This document shows positions 50,283-58,510 of a DNA stretch of 64,000 nt, in pieces. A program made the position numbers and the translations under genes. The notes under the pieces were generated by a model. The model was not told the DNA's origin. It did no database searches and saw nothing but the letters and a program-made list of their open reading frames with translations. This DNA comes from Candidatus Nomurabacteria bacterium (GTDB lineage: Bacteria > Patescibacteria > Paceibacteria > UBA9973). Every line of letters starts with the position of its first letter. The first letter of the stretch is position 1. The stretch covers positions 62,001 through 126,000 of the forward strand of contig JAHFNH010000001.1 of NCBI GenBank assembly GCA_023267435.1. The letters are read 5' to 3'.

Positions 50283-50480
50283 CAAAACGAGAATTTAACA
50301 AAAGCACCCTGCGGTGCTTTTGTTCGTTTTGTGCGAGCCACAGTCATATTTTTTCAGCAGAAAAAATAGACGAGGCAGGGTTGTGAAAATTTTCTTTTGA
50401 CGAAAAGAAAATTATTCCTGACCACAAAAAGATTCTTCCGAGCGACGGCGAGAAAATATTTGTGACCACAAAATATTTTG
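50281..50480 (+). repeat. tRNA-flanking repeat block, copy after tRNA-Lys
   Basis: Terminator hairpin AAAAGCACC/GGTGCTTTT (50299-50322), GTTTTGTGCGAGCC, TTTTTT-CAGCAG-AAAAAA, then ATTATTCCTGACCACAAAA (50410-50428) before CCGAGCGACGGCGAG (50438-50452). The same modules follow tRNA-Val in the other order. Confidence 0.75.
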
Positions 50481-50490
50481 AGAAATAAAA

Positions 50491-50513
50491 AACCCCTTGA
50501 ATTTCAAGGGGTT
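50491..50513 (-). terminator. Terminator of gene 50527-51108
   Basis: AACCCCTTGA / CAAGGGGTT with TTTTTTATTT on the minus strand. Confidence 0.8.
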
Positions 50514-50526
50514 AAATTAAGTACAA

Positions 50527-51108
50527 TCATGAACCAACATAACATATTTCTTTTCCAATAGGATGTCGTACACATCTTACAATATGTACACGAGATATTA
50601 CGTCTTTTGAAAAACCGTTCATTTCCAAAAGTGTTTTCAAAGATTTTTTAGGAGTAAAAGATATGTCATTTACTTTAACAATGTCTGTTCTTTCTTTCCA
50701 ATCTACTTCGTGCATCCAATCATAGAAACAATTTCTTACATAATGCTTATAAGCAAAATAACTTCTTGTGTCATCTCGTTCTCCTGCTTTGTATGGATTA
50801 AGAAGAACATTTTCAAGCAAATACATATCACCAGGTTTATAATCATCAAGACGTTCTATTTTCCCCTGATATGTAAGTTCAATTTCACGAGTATTATCGT
50901 AATTACTCAAAACATCTTTCATGAGTTCCATAAAACTTATATTTCTTAAAAAAGATTGTTTCTTCTCTAGATCAATCCCGAGTAAAATAAAATAATAAGA
51001 AAGTGGTTCTTCGCTAGATGGAATGTGTAATACTTTTACATTTAAAGAATCAGAAAATAAATCTGTTCTCTCCTTAAGTTGATCTAGAATATTTTTTTCT
51101 ATATTCAT
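50527..51108 (-). CDS. Hypothetical protein, island gene
   Basis: 193 residues, soluble, not recognised; begins MNIEKNILDQLKERTDLFSD and ends with a Cys/His-containing HIVRCVRHPIGKEICYVGS. Expressed from dyad promoter site 3. AT content is higher than in neighbouring housekeeping genes. Confidence 0.62.
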   Translation of the reverse strand: MNIEKNILDQLKERTDLFSDSLNVKVLHIPSSEEPLSYYFILLGIDLEKKQSFLRNISFMELMKDVLSNYDNTREIELTYQGKIERLDDYKPGDMYLLENVLLNPYKAGERDDTRSYFAYKHYVRNCFYDWMHEVDWKERTDIVKVNDISFTPKKSLKTLLEMNGFSKDVISRVHIVRCVRHPIGKEICYVGS

Positions 51109-51155
51109 TTTTCTATAGTATTTGATTGTTTAAGGACTCTGTTTATTTCCTCAAC

Positions 51156-51201
51156 ACAATATCACAAAAACATTGACGAGTCAATAAATATTTGGTATTG
51201 T
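51156..51201. promoter_or_regulatory. Dyad divergent promoter, site 3
   Basis: TTGACGAGTCAA (51173-51184), perfect dyad. Plus: TTGACG-17-TATTGT. Minus: TTGACT-17-TATTGT. Both -10 boxes are identical. Drives 51254 and 51108. The plus leader has GGTTAG/CTAACC and GAGC-CTA-GCTC hairpins followed by ATTAAAAA. Confidence 0.75.
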
Positions 51202-51253
51202 CTGGTTAGACATTTCTGATAACTAACCGAGCCTAGCTCATTAAAAAATAAAA

Positions 51254-52231
51254 ATGGAAACAAAACCTAAACTTAAATTGTATGAGAAATTAACCTCAGC
51301 GTTATATTTCTTGCATTATGATGTAACTTCACAGGTTCTTTCTTTTTTCATACATAAGTCTTGTGTAGAAAATTTAGAAAAACTAGCTGAAGGTAATAAT
51401 CTTCTTGAGATTTATAAAAATAAGTATTTTCCTGAACAAACCTCTTACACAAGTTACCTTAAAACTGTTCATGGTTTTAATGATTGTGGTAAGGTTGAGG
51501 GAATATTTGGTAATTTCTTAAAAATTTCTTTTAAACTTTTACCCCTTTACACTTTTACTGAAGAAATATGTTCGGAATGTAAAGGAACTGGCAAGCACAA
51601 TGTTTTTGATTTGAATTGTAATCAATGTCATGGAACAAAAAAAGAATTAGTTTTCAATAGAGAACCATTACTTGCAATAACCAATACAATTTCTTTATTA
51701 CTTGCTCTCTTAGATTGTTATATAGCAATCTACGAATCAGATTCGTCTTTTGAAGAAAAATACACTGAGTCACTATATGTAATACGAACAATTACAGAAC
51801 GTGACATGAATGGTCATGCAATGGGCGGATCTATGAGTGGTTTTTTTAAAAAAGCTATTGAGGATTATTTTAATCACAGTGTTTCTGCCGGCAAATCTTA
51901 TAAATCTATTAGTGGAGAGTCTGTTTGTTGTGAACAAGTTGAAAAAGATATGGAACAAACATACAAAATGTTAATGGCTAATCCTTTCGCAACTAAATCA
52001 GATTTACATTCAATAACAGCTCTTGTAAGAGATGGGGGTTTCTTTTACCTAGAAACTAATGGGACTAATGGATGTAACTTTTATACATCCAATCAGGGAA
52101 TGAATACATATTGGTATAAAGGAAAAGATAAAGGTTTACCAATTTCTTGTCACAATGTTGATGGTCCTTTACAACAAATCATATTACTGATTGGTTTAGC
52201 AAGATTAAGTGAAGATATTATTTTGTCCTAA
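51254..52231 (+). CDS. Hypothetical protein with DnaJ-like CxxCxGxG zinc finger
   Basis: 325 residues. CSECKGTG (near residue 110) and CNQCHGTK (near 127) form one DnaJ-type zinc-binding pair inside an otherwise unrecognised protein; no J-domain is present. A hydrophobic stretch (LLALLDCYIAIY) may be a buried helix. Function unknown; the zinc finger may bind unfolded protein or RNA. Confidence 0.65.
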   Translation: METKPKLKLYEKLTSALYFLHYDVTSQVLSFFIHKSCVENLEKLAEGNNLLEIYKNKYFPEQTSYTSYLKTVHGFNDCGKVEGIFGNFLKISFKLLPLYTFTEEICSECKGTGKHNVFDLNCNQCHGTKKELVFNREPLLAITNTISLLLALLDCYIAIYESDSSFEEKYTESLYVIRTITERDMNGHAMGGSMSGFFKKAIEDYFNHSVSAGKSYKSISGESVCCEQVEKDMEQTYKMLMANPFATKSDLHSITALVRDGGFFYLETNGTNGCNFYTSNQGMNTYWYKGKDKGLPISCHNVDGPLQQIILLIGLARLSEDIILS

Positions 52232-52236
52232 TTTTT

Positions 52237-52263
52237 AAAGCACTACTTATTGTAGTGCTTTTT
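52237..52263 (+). terminator. Terminator of gene 51254
   Basis: AAAGCACTAC-ttatt-GTAGTGCTTTTTATTT. Confidence 0.8.
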
Positions 52264-52301
52264 ATTTCCCCCCTACATCGCCTTAAAGAAATTAAAACAA
52301 A

Positions 52302-52323
52302 AAAAGAAGTATTTCTACTTCTT
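52302..52323 (-). terminator. Terminator of gene 52331
   Basis: AAAAGAAGTA-tttc-TACTTCTTTT with T-run on the minus strand. Confidence 0.7.
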
Positions 52324-52330
52324 TTAATTC

Positions 52331-52636
52331 TTAACTTGTAACTTTTGCCAAAACTTCCATTAAAGTATCAAAACTGTAATTTAGACAAACTTCCATATCC
52401 TTTATACAATCTTTTTCTTCAGCAGGATTATTAAGAAATTCTTCTTTAAAGTACTTTTTTGATGCATAGTTTTTTTCTGTGCCTACAGAATTTCTAATTT
52501 CTTTGCAAAAATTTTTGTAAAGTTTTGGTCCAAGTACCTGTGCGATTTCTGTATTTATAGAAACAGAATGTATTAATTTTCTATTATAATGAAAATGTAT
52601 CTTTCCAGCGAGTTTAAAAGCTTCTTTAGTTAACAT
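52331..52636 (-). CDS. Hypothetical protein, island gene
   Basis: 101 residues, helical and charged, with two Cys near the C-terminus (EEKDCIKDMEVCLNYSF). Not recognised. Expressed from dyad promoter site 4, opposite gene 52777, with its own terminator. Confidence 0.6.
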   Translation of the reverse strand: MLTKEAFKLAGKIHFHYNRKLIHSVSINTEIAQVLGPKLYKNFCKEIRNSVGTEKNYASKKYFKEEFLNNPAEEKDCIKDMEVCLNYSFDTLMEVLAKVTS

Positions 52637-52680
52637 GTTTTTATTTTTTAGAGTTAAACAACAATTATATTTTCAAATAA

Positions 52681-52726
52681 ACCATATCACAAAAACATTG
52701 ACGAGTCAATGAATGTTTGGTAATGT
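52681..52726. promoter_or_regulatory. Dyad divergent promoter, site 4
   Basis: TTGACGAGTCAA (52698-52709), perfect dyad, inside the 21-nt block ACAAAAACATTGACGAGTCAA shared with site 3 (split here: ACAAAAACA then the dyad). Plus: TTGACG-17-TAATGT. Minus: TTGACT-17-TATGGT. Confidence 0.75.
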
Positions 52727-52776
52727 AACAACAGAACATCGCTATTTAAAATAAAATCTCACTAAAAATAAAACAA

Positions 52777-53124
52777 ATGAAAAATAAGTATATTTGGTTA
52801 GTTGTCCACAAATGGGGCAAAAACCTAGAAAAAATAACCGGTAGTTTAGTTCTTACAGAGACTACCGACATTTCAGAATTAAAGAAGGTCTATTCAAGTG
52901 GAAATGCCCCTACTGCATATATGGAAGGCGATAAAACATTTGTAAAACTTCTAAATGAAAAAAGAGAATTAAACAAAAAGGGAGATATTCTTTTCAATGA
53001 AAACATACTGGAACTAGATTCACTAAATATCTTGTCTGAAGCTCTTGTAAAATTTTTGAATCCAAAAAAGGAATGGGTATTAGTACACCAAAAAACAATT
53101 GTTCTAAGAAAAAACAAAAAATAG
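52777..53124 (+). CDS. Hypothetical protein, island gene
   Basis: 115 residues, beta-alpha pattern, begins MKNKYIWLVVHKWGKNLEKI and ends WVLVHQKTIVLRKNKK. Not recognised. Leader ends in TCTCACTAAAAATAAAACAA, as before gene 53863. A strong terminator follows. Confidence 0.6.
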   Translation: MKNKYIWLVVHKWGKNLEKITGSLVLTETTDISELKKVYSSGNAPTAYMEGDKTFVKLLNEKRELNKKGDILFNENILELDSLNILSEALVKFLNPKKEWVLVHQKTIVLRKNKK

Positions 53125-53133
53125 AACTTTATC

Positions 53134-53164
53134 AAAAAACGTTGCATAAAATGCAACGTTTTTT
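53134..53164. terminator. Terminator between gene 52777 and the cupin gene
   Basis: AAAAAACGTTGCA / TGCAACGTTTTTT, bidirectional. Confidence 0.85.
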
Positions 53165-53181
53165 ATTTTTTATTTCGGTGT

Positions 53182-53706
53182 TTACCTCATCACCTCTCCA
53201 ACAGCTTCATCTTCAAGATCTTTATCCGCATCTGCTTTAGTGATGTGTATGCGTCCGTCGATATGATTTGGCGGAGCGTAGACTGTATATATTTTCAGTG
53301 AACTCGTGCCTGTATTTATAAAATTATGTTTTGTACCCGGTGGCACCACGACGACATCCCCTGCGCTGATAGGACTTTCCTTTCCATCTAAAACTGCTTT
53401 ACCGACACCACTTAAAAAGAACAAGGTCTGTTCGGTGTATTTATGCGTTTCTTCGCCGACTTCCCCACCTGGCGGAATATCCATGACGACGAGCTGGCTT
53501 CTCGTGCCGGTAAAAAGAACTTTTCTAAAATATGTATTTTTCTCTACTTCATTCACTATGTTTGTTGTATAAGGCATATGAGCTTTGCTACTTATTAATA
53601 ATAATTCACTATTTTGTTTATTTTGATAAAAGTAAATTGTTCCAACTAAGGCAGCAATCAAAACCAGTACAACTAAAATCAAATGCCATTTTTTAAGTTT
53701 TTCCAT
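53182..53706 (-). CDS. Membrane-anchored cupin-domain protein
   Basis: 174 residues. Membrane helix (WHLILVVLVLIAALVGTIYF), then a cupin: MDIPPGGEVGEETHKYTEQTLFFLSGVGKAVLDG (metal ligands His, Glu) and AGDVVVVPPGTKHNFINTG (His). A single-domain cupin_2 facing outside. Substrate unknown. Near-leaderless TATAAT 9 nt before the ATG. Confidence 0.88.
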   Translation of the reverse strand: MEKLKKWHLILVVLVLIAALVGTIYFYQNKQNSELLLISSKAHMPYTTNIVNEVEKNTYFRKVLFTGTRSQLVVMDIPPGGEVGEETHKYTEQTLFFLSGVGKAVLDGKESPISAGDVVVVPPGTKHNFINTGTSSLKIYTVYAPPNHIDGRIHITKADADKDLEDEAVGEVMR

Positions 53707-53764
53707 AATATGTTTATTATAACACTATCACCTAAAGTTTGGTGATATAACTTTTACAAAAACA

Positions 53765-53793
53765 TTGACGGGTCAACAAATCTTTGGTAAAGT
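53765..53793 (+). promoter_or_regulatory. Dyad promoter, site 5
   Basis: TTGACGGGTCAA (53765-53776), perfect dyad; plus: TTGACG-17-TAAAGT for gene 53863. On the minus strand no good -10 lies 17 nt away, and the cupin gene appears to have its own TATAAT. Confidence 0.65.
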
Positions 53794-53862
53794 AACAAAA
53801 AGATTGCGTTGTTTGAAAAATTAACAAATTCACTGAATATTCTCACTAAAACAATAAATAAA

Positions 53863-54267
53863 ATGAAAAAGAAAATTGAAATTTGGAAAAGACAAAGAAT
53901 TATATTCTTGATCTTGGGTATTATTATCACAGTAGTATCACTGTATTTTTTACTCAAAAGTGAAACTGGATTGCCCTTATATCCTATTTCAGGAATGATT
54001 TTAGGGGCTATTATTGCTTTTGGCTGTGCTGTACATCTTGTCTTAGGATATCCTGTCCTACAACGAAAAGGCTTCAATACCAACCAGGAAATAAAAACAT
54101 TGTCTTTGTTTAAAAAAGAGGAAATAGGAGGAGTAACTTTGTATGTTTATGAAATAGAAATCAAAATCCTCAATAAGGAAGAAACTTTCTTGCTTGAAGA
54201 TACTGTTTGTTTAAAAATCGGTGATTCATATATACTGACAGTAGATAAAAAATGGGCTCAAAAATAA
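53863..54267 (+). CDS. Two-helix membrane protein, island gene
   Basis: 134 residues from ATG at 53863, chosen because its leader matches that of gene 52777; a longer reading starts at TTG. Two membrane helices (IIFLILGIIITVVSLYFLL; LYPISGMILGAIIAFGCAVHLVLG) and an 80-residue soluble tail. Not recognised. Confidence 0.62.
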   Translation: MKKKIEIWKRQRIIFLILGIIITVVSLYFLLKSETGLPLYPISGMILGAIIAFGCAVHLVLGYPVLQRKGFNTNQEIKTLSLFKKEEIGGVTLYVYEIEIKILNKEETFLLEDTVCLKIGDSYILTVDKKWAQK

Positions 54268-54300
54268 AAAATGTCCTTGCAGAAATGCAGGGATTTTTTA
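54265..54300. terminator. Terminator between 53863 and holA
   Basis: AAAAATGTCCTTGCA / TGCAGGGATTTTTT, near-perfect stem with A- and T-runs. Confidence 0.75.
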
Positions 54301-54304
54301 TTTC

Positions 54305-54952
54305 CTAAAAAGCCTTTAGTAAAAACTGCTCAAAAGCAGATTCGTCGTCCAAGCCAGCCTTGCGAGACTCTGGTAAAAGATATGATATTTTTGAAGCAAA
54401 GTTTTTTAACTCTTCTTCTTTGAATTTTCTGAAGTTCTTTTTCAAAATCATGTCTTTTGCTTTCCAAAAAAGAATACCAATAAGCTCTTCCATTCCTACC
54501 CCTTTATCCATCGCTTGTCTGAAATAAATCCAAAGATTTAATTTGTCTCTGTCTTCAAAAGCATACGCCAAAAGAAAACTATTAAACTTCTCTTTTTTCT
54601 CTTTTGGTAATTCAAAAATATTTAATTCAGCTCGAGCCTTCTTGAAAGCGTCTAGTACCGGCTTATTTAACTTACCTTCTAAAAAGATAAAGGAGTTACC
54701 AGATTTTTCCATAAATTCTAATTTTTCCAAAACTAAATCTAAGGTTTCTTCTCGTTCAAAAATATTTGTATACACCACCGCACACTTAGTAAAAAAAAGT
54801 CCCGCACCAGAATAAAAGCTCTCCATCTGCATCGGATTGAAATCGTTTTTGCCAATAAAAAAAGTCTCTATGCCTTTTGGCAGAGACTTTAAAAATTTCT
54901 CATAAGAAGCATGCTTGGTCTTAGCATCATCACCAGCAAAAAGATAAATCAT
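54305..54952 (-). CDS. holA: DNA polymerase III delta subunit (HolA-like), divergent
   Basis: 215 residues, shorter than typical HolA (about 330). MIYLFAGDDAKTKHASYEKFLKS, FFIGKNDFNPMQMESFYSGAGLFFTKCAVVYTN and the helical C-terminus with FWKAKDMILKKNFRKF fit the clamp-loader delta fold seen in CPR. It opens the sliding clamp. 3 nt from the ICMT-like gene; same direction as polA. Confidence 0.7.
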   Translation of the reverse strand: MIYLFAGDDAKTKHASYEKFLKSLPKGIETFFIGKNDFNPMQMESFYSGAGLFFTKCAVVYTNIFEREETLDLVLEKLEFMEKSGNSFIFLEGKLNKPVLDAFKKARAELNIFELPKEKKEKFNSFLLAYAFEDRDKLNLWIYFRQAMDKGVGMEELIGILFWKAKDMILKKNFRKFKEEELKNFASKISYLLPESRKAGLDDESAFEQFLLKAF

Positions 54953-54955
54953 AAA

Positions 54956-55456
54956 TTAGAATCGGACTGATTTTTTATATTCTAGGTACGGAGCGCCGTA
55001 TTTATCAGCTAGCATAACTTCTTCCATTTTAGTAAAAATTAGTTTCGTAACTAGAAAAGAAAGCACAGTAAATAAAATTATAAAAGTGGCATTCATCACA
55101 AGTCCAAAACCTAACATCAAAAGGAAAAGGCCTAAGTGAGTCGGAATTCTAGTAAAACAATAAGGACCGCTGCAAAAAGATTCCTTAGTTAATGTTTCTT
55201 TCTTTAAATTTCTAGAAGTTGTCTGAGCCCAAAAAATCAAACAAGTAGACAAAACAATAATCACAGCACCGACAGGCACTAAAGTGGACTGTTCAAATAA
55301 CTTTCGTGGAAAAAGAAAATCAAAAAATATGCCGAACAAAAGTGCTAAGAAATAAATAGTATATGATTGCGCAAGTATCGTGTGAACACTTGTTTTTTGG
55401 GCAACTTTCGCACCCATTGAGTGTCCCTCTGCTTCTTCTTGTTTAGTTGAATGCAT
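54956..55456 (-). CDS. Isoprenylcysteine carboxyl methyltransferase-like membrane protein
   Basis: 166 residues from ATG at 55456 (TATAAT ends 9 nt upstream). Four to five helices; GPYCFTRIPTHLGLFLLMLGFGL and EEVMLADKYGAPYLEYKKSVRF are the SAM-binding ICMT/PEMT signatures. Likely methylates a lipid or small molecule in the membrane; prenylated proteins are not expected in bacteria. Confidence 0.85.
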   Translation of the reverse strand: MHSTKQEEAEGHSMGAKVAQKTSVHTILAQSYTIYFLALLFGIFFDFLFPRKLFEQSTLVPVGAVIIVLSTCLIFWAQTTSRNLKKETLTKESFCSGPYCFTRIPTHLGLFLLMLGFGLVMNATFIILFTVLSFLVTKLIFTKMEEVMLADKYGAPYLEYKKSVRF

Positions 55457-55494
55457 ACGAGTCCTATTATACCATACAAACAAGGCAAAGTGAA

Positions 55495-57918
55495 CTATTT
55501 AACTTCCCCAAAGTTATCCCCAGCTCCAGAATGCACTTCCAGAGGAACGTCAGTTTTAAAATGCAAATATGACCTTGATAATACTGATTCCATTGCGTTT
55601 AATATGATTTTTTCAGCTTTAACCAGAACATTTTCTTCTATCTCATACACAAGCTCATCGTGGATTTGCAGAACTAGATGCACTTTATCCAATAAACCAG
55701 CTTCTTTTAAGTCTTCATAACTATAACGAATAGCTAATTTAATGAGATCGGCAGCAGTCCCCTGCAGAGGCGCATTAGTCGCAGTGCGTTCTGCCATCTT
55801 TTGTAAAAAAGGAATTCTGGATTTAATATTTGGAAAATATCTTTTTCTGCCAAACAAAGTCTCAGTGTATGCATTTTTTGTCGCGATAGACTTCACTTCT
55901 TCTAGATAATCCCGCACGCCAGAAAATTGATTGAAATAATTATCATAAAACTTCTGAGCCTCGGCAAGTGTGCTATTTAAATTTTTCCTTAAACTAGTAA
56001 CGCCCATGCCGTAAATAATACCGAAGTTTATCACCTTCGCTCGGCGACGCATTTCATGATCAACTTTTTCTATTGGCACACCAAACACAAACGAAGCGAC
56101 ACCCGCATGAATATCTTTTTTCTCACGAAAAATCTGTGTCATTTTTTTATCACCTGAAAGAATCGCTGCAACACGAAGCTCAATCTGACTATAATCAAAA
56201 GCTGCGAGCTTGTATCCTTTTTGTGCAACAAATCCTCCGCGAATTCTCCTGCCGAGCTCTGATTTGATCGGTAAGTTTTGTAAGTTTGGATCCTGAGAAG
56301 AAAATCTTCCAGTTGTCGTGCCGTTCTGCAAAAACTTTGCGTGAAGCCTGTTGTCTTCAGTAGTCATTTTCGGAATCACATCAATGTAAGTCGAAAGAAG
56401 TTTTTGCAATTCTCGATAAGCCATTATTTCTTTTATAATTGGGTTATCTTCTTCCAGTTCTTCTAGAACAGAAATCTTCGTAGAGAAAGATCCGCTCGCG
56501 CCTTTTTTCTTATTTGTCTTTATTCCCATTTTTTCAAATAGCACTTCGGCTAATTGTTTCGGGGAGTTTATATTAAATTCTGTGCCCGCCATTTCATATA
56601 TTTTTTTTGTTAACTTATCTAATTCAACATGATATTCAGCTGAGAGTTTTTCAAAATATTTTTTATCTACCAATATTCCATGATCCTGCATTTCTTTCAC
56701 TATCGGCATTATGGGTTTTTCAACCTCTTCAAAAACAAGTGAAAGTTTTTCATCGTGCAGTTTCTTAAAAATATATTCATGCGCCTCTTTAAAAGAGCTC
56801 GTCTTGGCATAAAACAAAATATCATCCAATGACGGATTGGTCATATCAGAATTGATCAACCATAGAGCAATAGAAGCTTCTTGGAGCTGTTCTGGGTCTA
56901 CATTCTCATTATTCTCCGGTAAAGGATTCTTAGAGTCGTGGGTCCCCTGTCCTAGGTCTCCGAGGGCGAAGGCTCCGGAATCCTTTACCGGAGAATTATT
57001 AACATTAAAAAAACTTCTCAATCTTGCCAGTAAACTCCTAAATTCAAATTCAGAAAACATAACTTCTACTTTTTTCAAATCTGCTGATTCCCAAAAAGTT
57101 TTTTCTGGAAGTTTAAAATCTACCGGAGCGTCAGTTCGAATCTTGGCTAACACTTTTGAAAACTCCGCTTCTTCTTCATTGTTTTTTATTAGTTCAATAA
57201 TTCTCGGTTTGATGCCGGCTTTAATAAAAGCTTCTGGTTCCTTTTTAATTTTTTTATAAATTTCTTCAATGCTTCCAAAGTTTACAATCAAATCAGTCGC
57301 AGTCTTTTCACCAATGCCTTTGATGCCGATAATATTGTCAGAAGTATCACCGCGCAGACCTTTGTAATCCGGCAAAAGTTTCGGCTCAAAACCAAACCTC
57401 TCTTTCATTTTTTCTTCGTCGTATAGGATAGTGTCATTAATTCCTTTCTTTAAAGTAAACACCTGCACTTTTTTACCGTCGACAAGTTGCATTGTATCCA
57501 TATCACCGGATGCAATAATTATATTTATACTTTTATCATTTTTTAATTTTTCAACAATCGTTCCCAATACATCGTCTGCTTCGAAACCCGGCGCATCGTA
57601 AATAGGAATATTAAAAGCTTCGAAAATATTACGGGAACTTTTTAACTGTGAAACTAATCCTTCATCTGTTTTCGCTCGGCCGGCTTTGTATGCATCGTAA
57701 GCTTCATGTCGAAAAGTTTTTTGTGGCAAATCATAACAAGCCACAATATAATCCGGCTTCAAGTCAGTAATTATTTTCATCAACATTGTCGACAATCCAT
57801 AAAGTGCACCAGTCGGTTCACCCTTGGAAGACATAAACTCTGGCAAAGCATGATATGCACGATGAATTATCGCATGAGAATCGAGCAACACTAATGTTTT
57901 AGGTTTTATACTTGCCAT
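55495..57918 (-). CDS. polA: DNA polymerase I
   Basis: 807 residues. Residues 1-290 are the 5' nuclease (LLDSHAIIHRAYHALPEF, GFEADDVLGTI, KGLRGDTSDNIIGIKGIGEKTA). The 3'-5' exonuclease region is reduced to about 80 residues without the DEDD residues. The polymerase has DYSQIELRVAAI (motif A), RRRAKVINFGIIYGM (B) and VLQIHDELVYEI (C). Residues about 308-336 are encoded by a 19-bp-armed palindrome. TATAAT ends 7 nt before the ATG. Confidence 0.95.
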   Translation of the reverse strand: MASIKPKTLVLLDSHAIIHRAYHALPEFMSSKGEPTGALYGLSTMLMKIITDLKPDYIVACYDLPQKTFRHEAYDAYKAGRAKTDEGLVSQLKSSRNIFEAFNIPIYDAPGFEADDVLGTIVEKLKNDKSINIIIASGDMDTMQLVDGKKVQVFTLKKGINDTILYDEEKMKERFGFEPKLLPDYKGLRGDTSDNIIGIKGIGEKTATDLIVNFGSIEEIYKKIKKEPEAFIKAGIKPRIIELIKNNEEEAEFSKVLAKIRTDAPVDFKLPEKTFWESADLKKVEVMFSEFEFRSLLARLRSFFNVNNSPVKDSGAFALGDLGQGTHDSKNPLPENNENVDPEQLQEASIALWLINSDMTNPSLDDILFYAKTSSFKEAHEYIFKKLHDEKLSLVFEEVEKPIMPIVKEMQDHGILVDKKYFEKLSAEYHVELDKLTKKIYEMAGTEFNINSPKQLAEVLFEKMGIKTNKKKGASGSFSTKISVLEELEEDNPIIKEIMAYRELQKLLSTYIDVIPKMTTEDNRLHAKFLQNGTTTGRFSSQDPNLQNLPIKSELGRRIRGGFVAQKGYKLAAFDYSQIELRVAAILSGDKKMTQIFREKKDIHAGVASFVFGVPIEKVDHEMRRRAKVINFGIIYGMGVTSLRKNLNSTLAEAQKFYDNYFNQFSGVRDYLEEVKSIATKNAYTETLFGRKRYFPNIKSRIPFLQKMAERTATNAPLQGTAADLIKLAIRYSYEDLKEAGLLDKVHLVLQIHDELVYEIEENVLVKAEKIILNAMESVLSRSYLHFKTDVPLEVHSGAGDNFGEVK
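56911..56996. repeat. Palindromic element in frame inside polA
   Basis: Perfect 19-nt arms (56911-56929, 56978-56996) around a 48-nt core with GGGTCCC, CCTAGG and GGGCG. It is translated in frame as a Gly/Ser/Asn-rich linker between the 5' nuclease and the remnant exonuclease region. Core resembles the element at 1233-1311. Confidence 0.75.
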
Positions 57919-57990
57919 AAAATTGATTATACTCCCAATTTCTTAGATTGTAATCAATCTGTAGAAATTGCAGTCCCTTTAGGGGGCATT

Positions 57991-58443
57991 TTATATATGC
58001 TTTATTTTAAAGCTTCGATGCCCTTCTTTGGTGTGTTTAATTGAAATTTTGTGATGCTTTTTCGGCATAGCTTTTTTAACATTCTCTGGCCATTCGATAA
58101 AAACCAAATGTTCCGGATTTGAAATAATTTCTTTCCAGCCTAAATTTAAAAGTTCTTGTGCATTTTTTAATCTGTAAGCATCTAGGTGAAACATGTTTTT
58201 AAAAATTTTATGTTTCAAAGAGTAGCGCTTCATAATCACAAAAGTCGGACTGTTTACTTTTCTTTTTATTTTTAAAATCTTTGAAATAGCTTGGGTAAAC
58301 GTCGTCTTGCCCGTGCCTAAATCCCCAGACAAACCAACTACACACGCAGATTTTGAAACCTTAGATCCTAAAATTTTTTCCAGAAATTCCTTCGCTATTT
58401 TTTCTGTCTCTTTTTGACTTTTTGAAACTATTTTATTTATCAT
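57991..58443 (-). CDS. tsaE: tRNA N6-adenosine threonylcarbamoyltransferase complex ATPase TsaE
   Basis: 150 residues from ATG at 58443; a longer reading would run through the upstream terminator. GLSGDLGTGKTTFTQAISKIL is the P-loop; NSPTFVIMKRY and FHLDAYRLKNAQELLNLGW are the TsaE motifs. Part of the complex that makes t6A37 in tRNA. TsaB and TsaD are not in this window. Confidence 0.92.
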   Translation of the reverse strand: MINKIVSKSQKETEKIAKEFLEKILGSKVSKSACVVGLSGDLGTGKTTFTQAISKILKIKRKVNSPTFVIMKRYSLKHKIFKNMFHLDAYRLKNAQELLNLGWKEIISNPEHLVFIEWPENVKKAMPKKHHKISIKHTKEGHRSFKIKHI

Positions 58444-58464
58444 ATATTTTAATTTTAACACAAA

Positions 58465-58495
58465 AAAAATAGCCCCAGAATTTTCTAGGGCTATT
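58465..58495 (-). terminator. Terminator of gene 58511-59491
   Basis: AAATAGCCC.AGAA / TTCT.GGGCTATTT with TTTTTTTT on the minus strand. Confidence 0.82.
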
Positions 58496-58510
58496 TCGAT
58501 CAATTTATCA

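Noticed and set aside
53707..53776. Minus-strand promoter from dyad site 5 for the cupin gene
   Set aside because: The hexamer 17 nt from the minus -35 half does not resemble a -10; a nearer TATAAT explains the cupin gene better.
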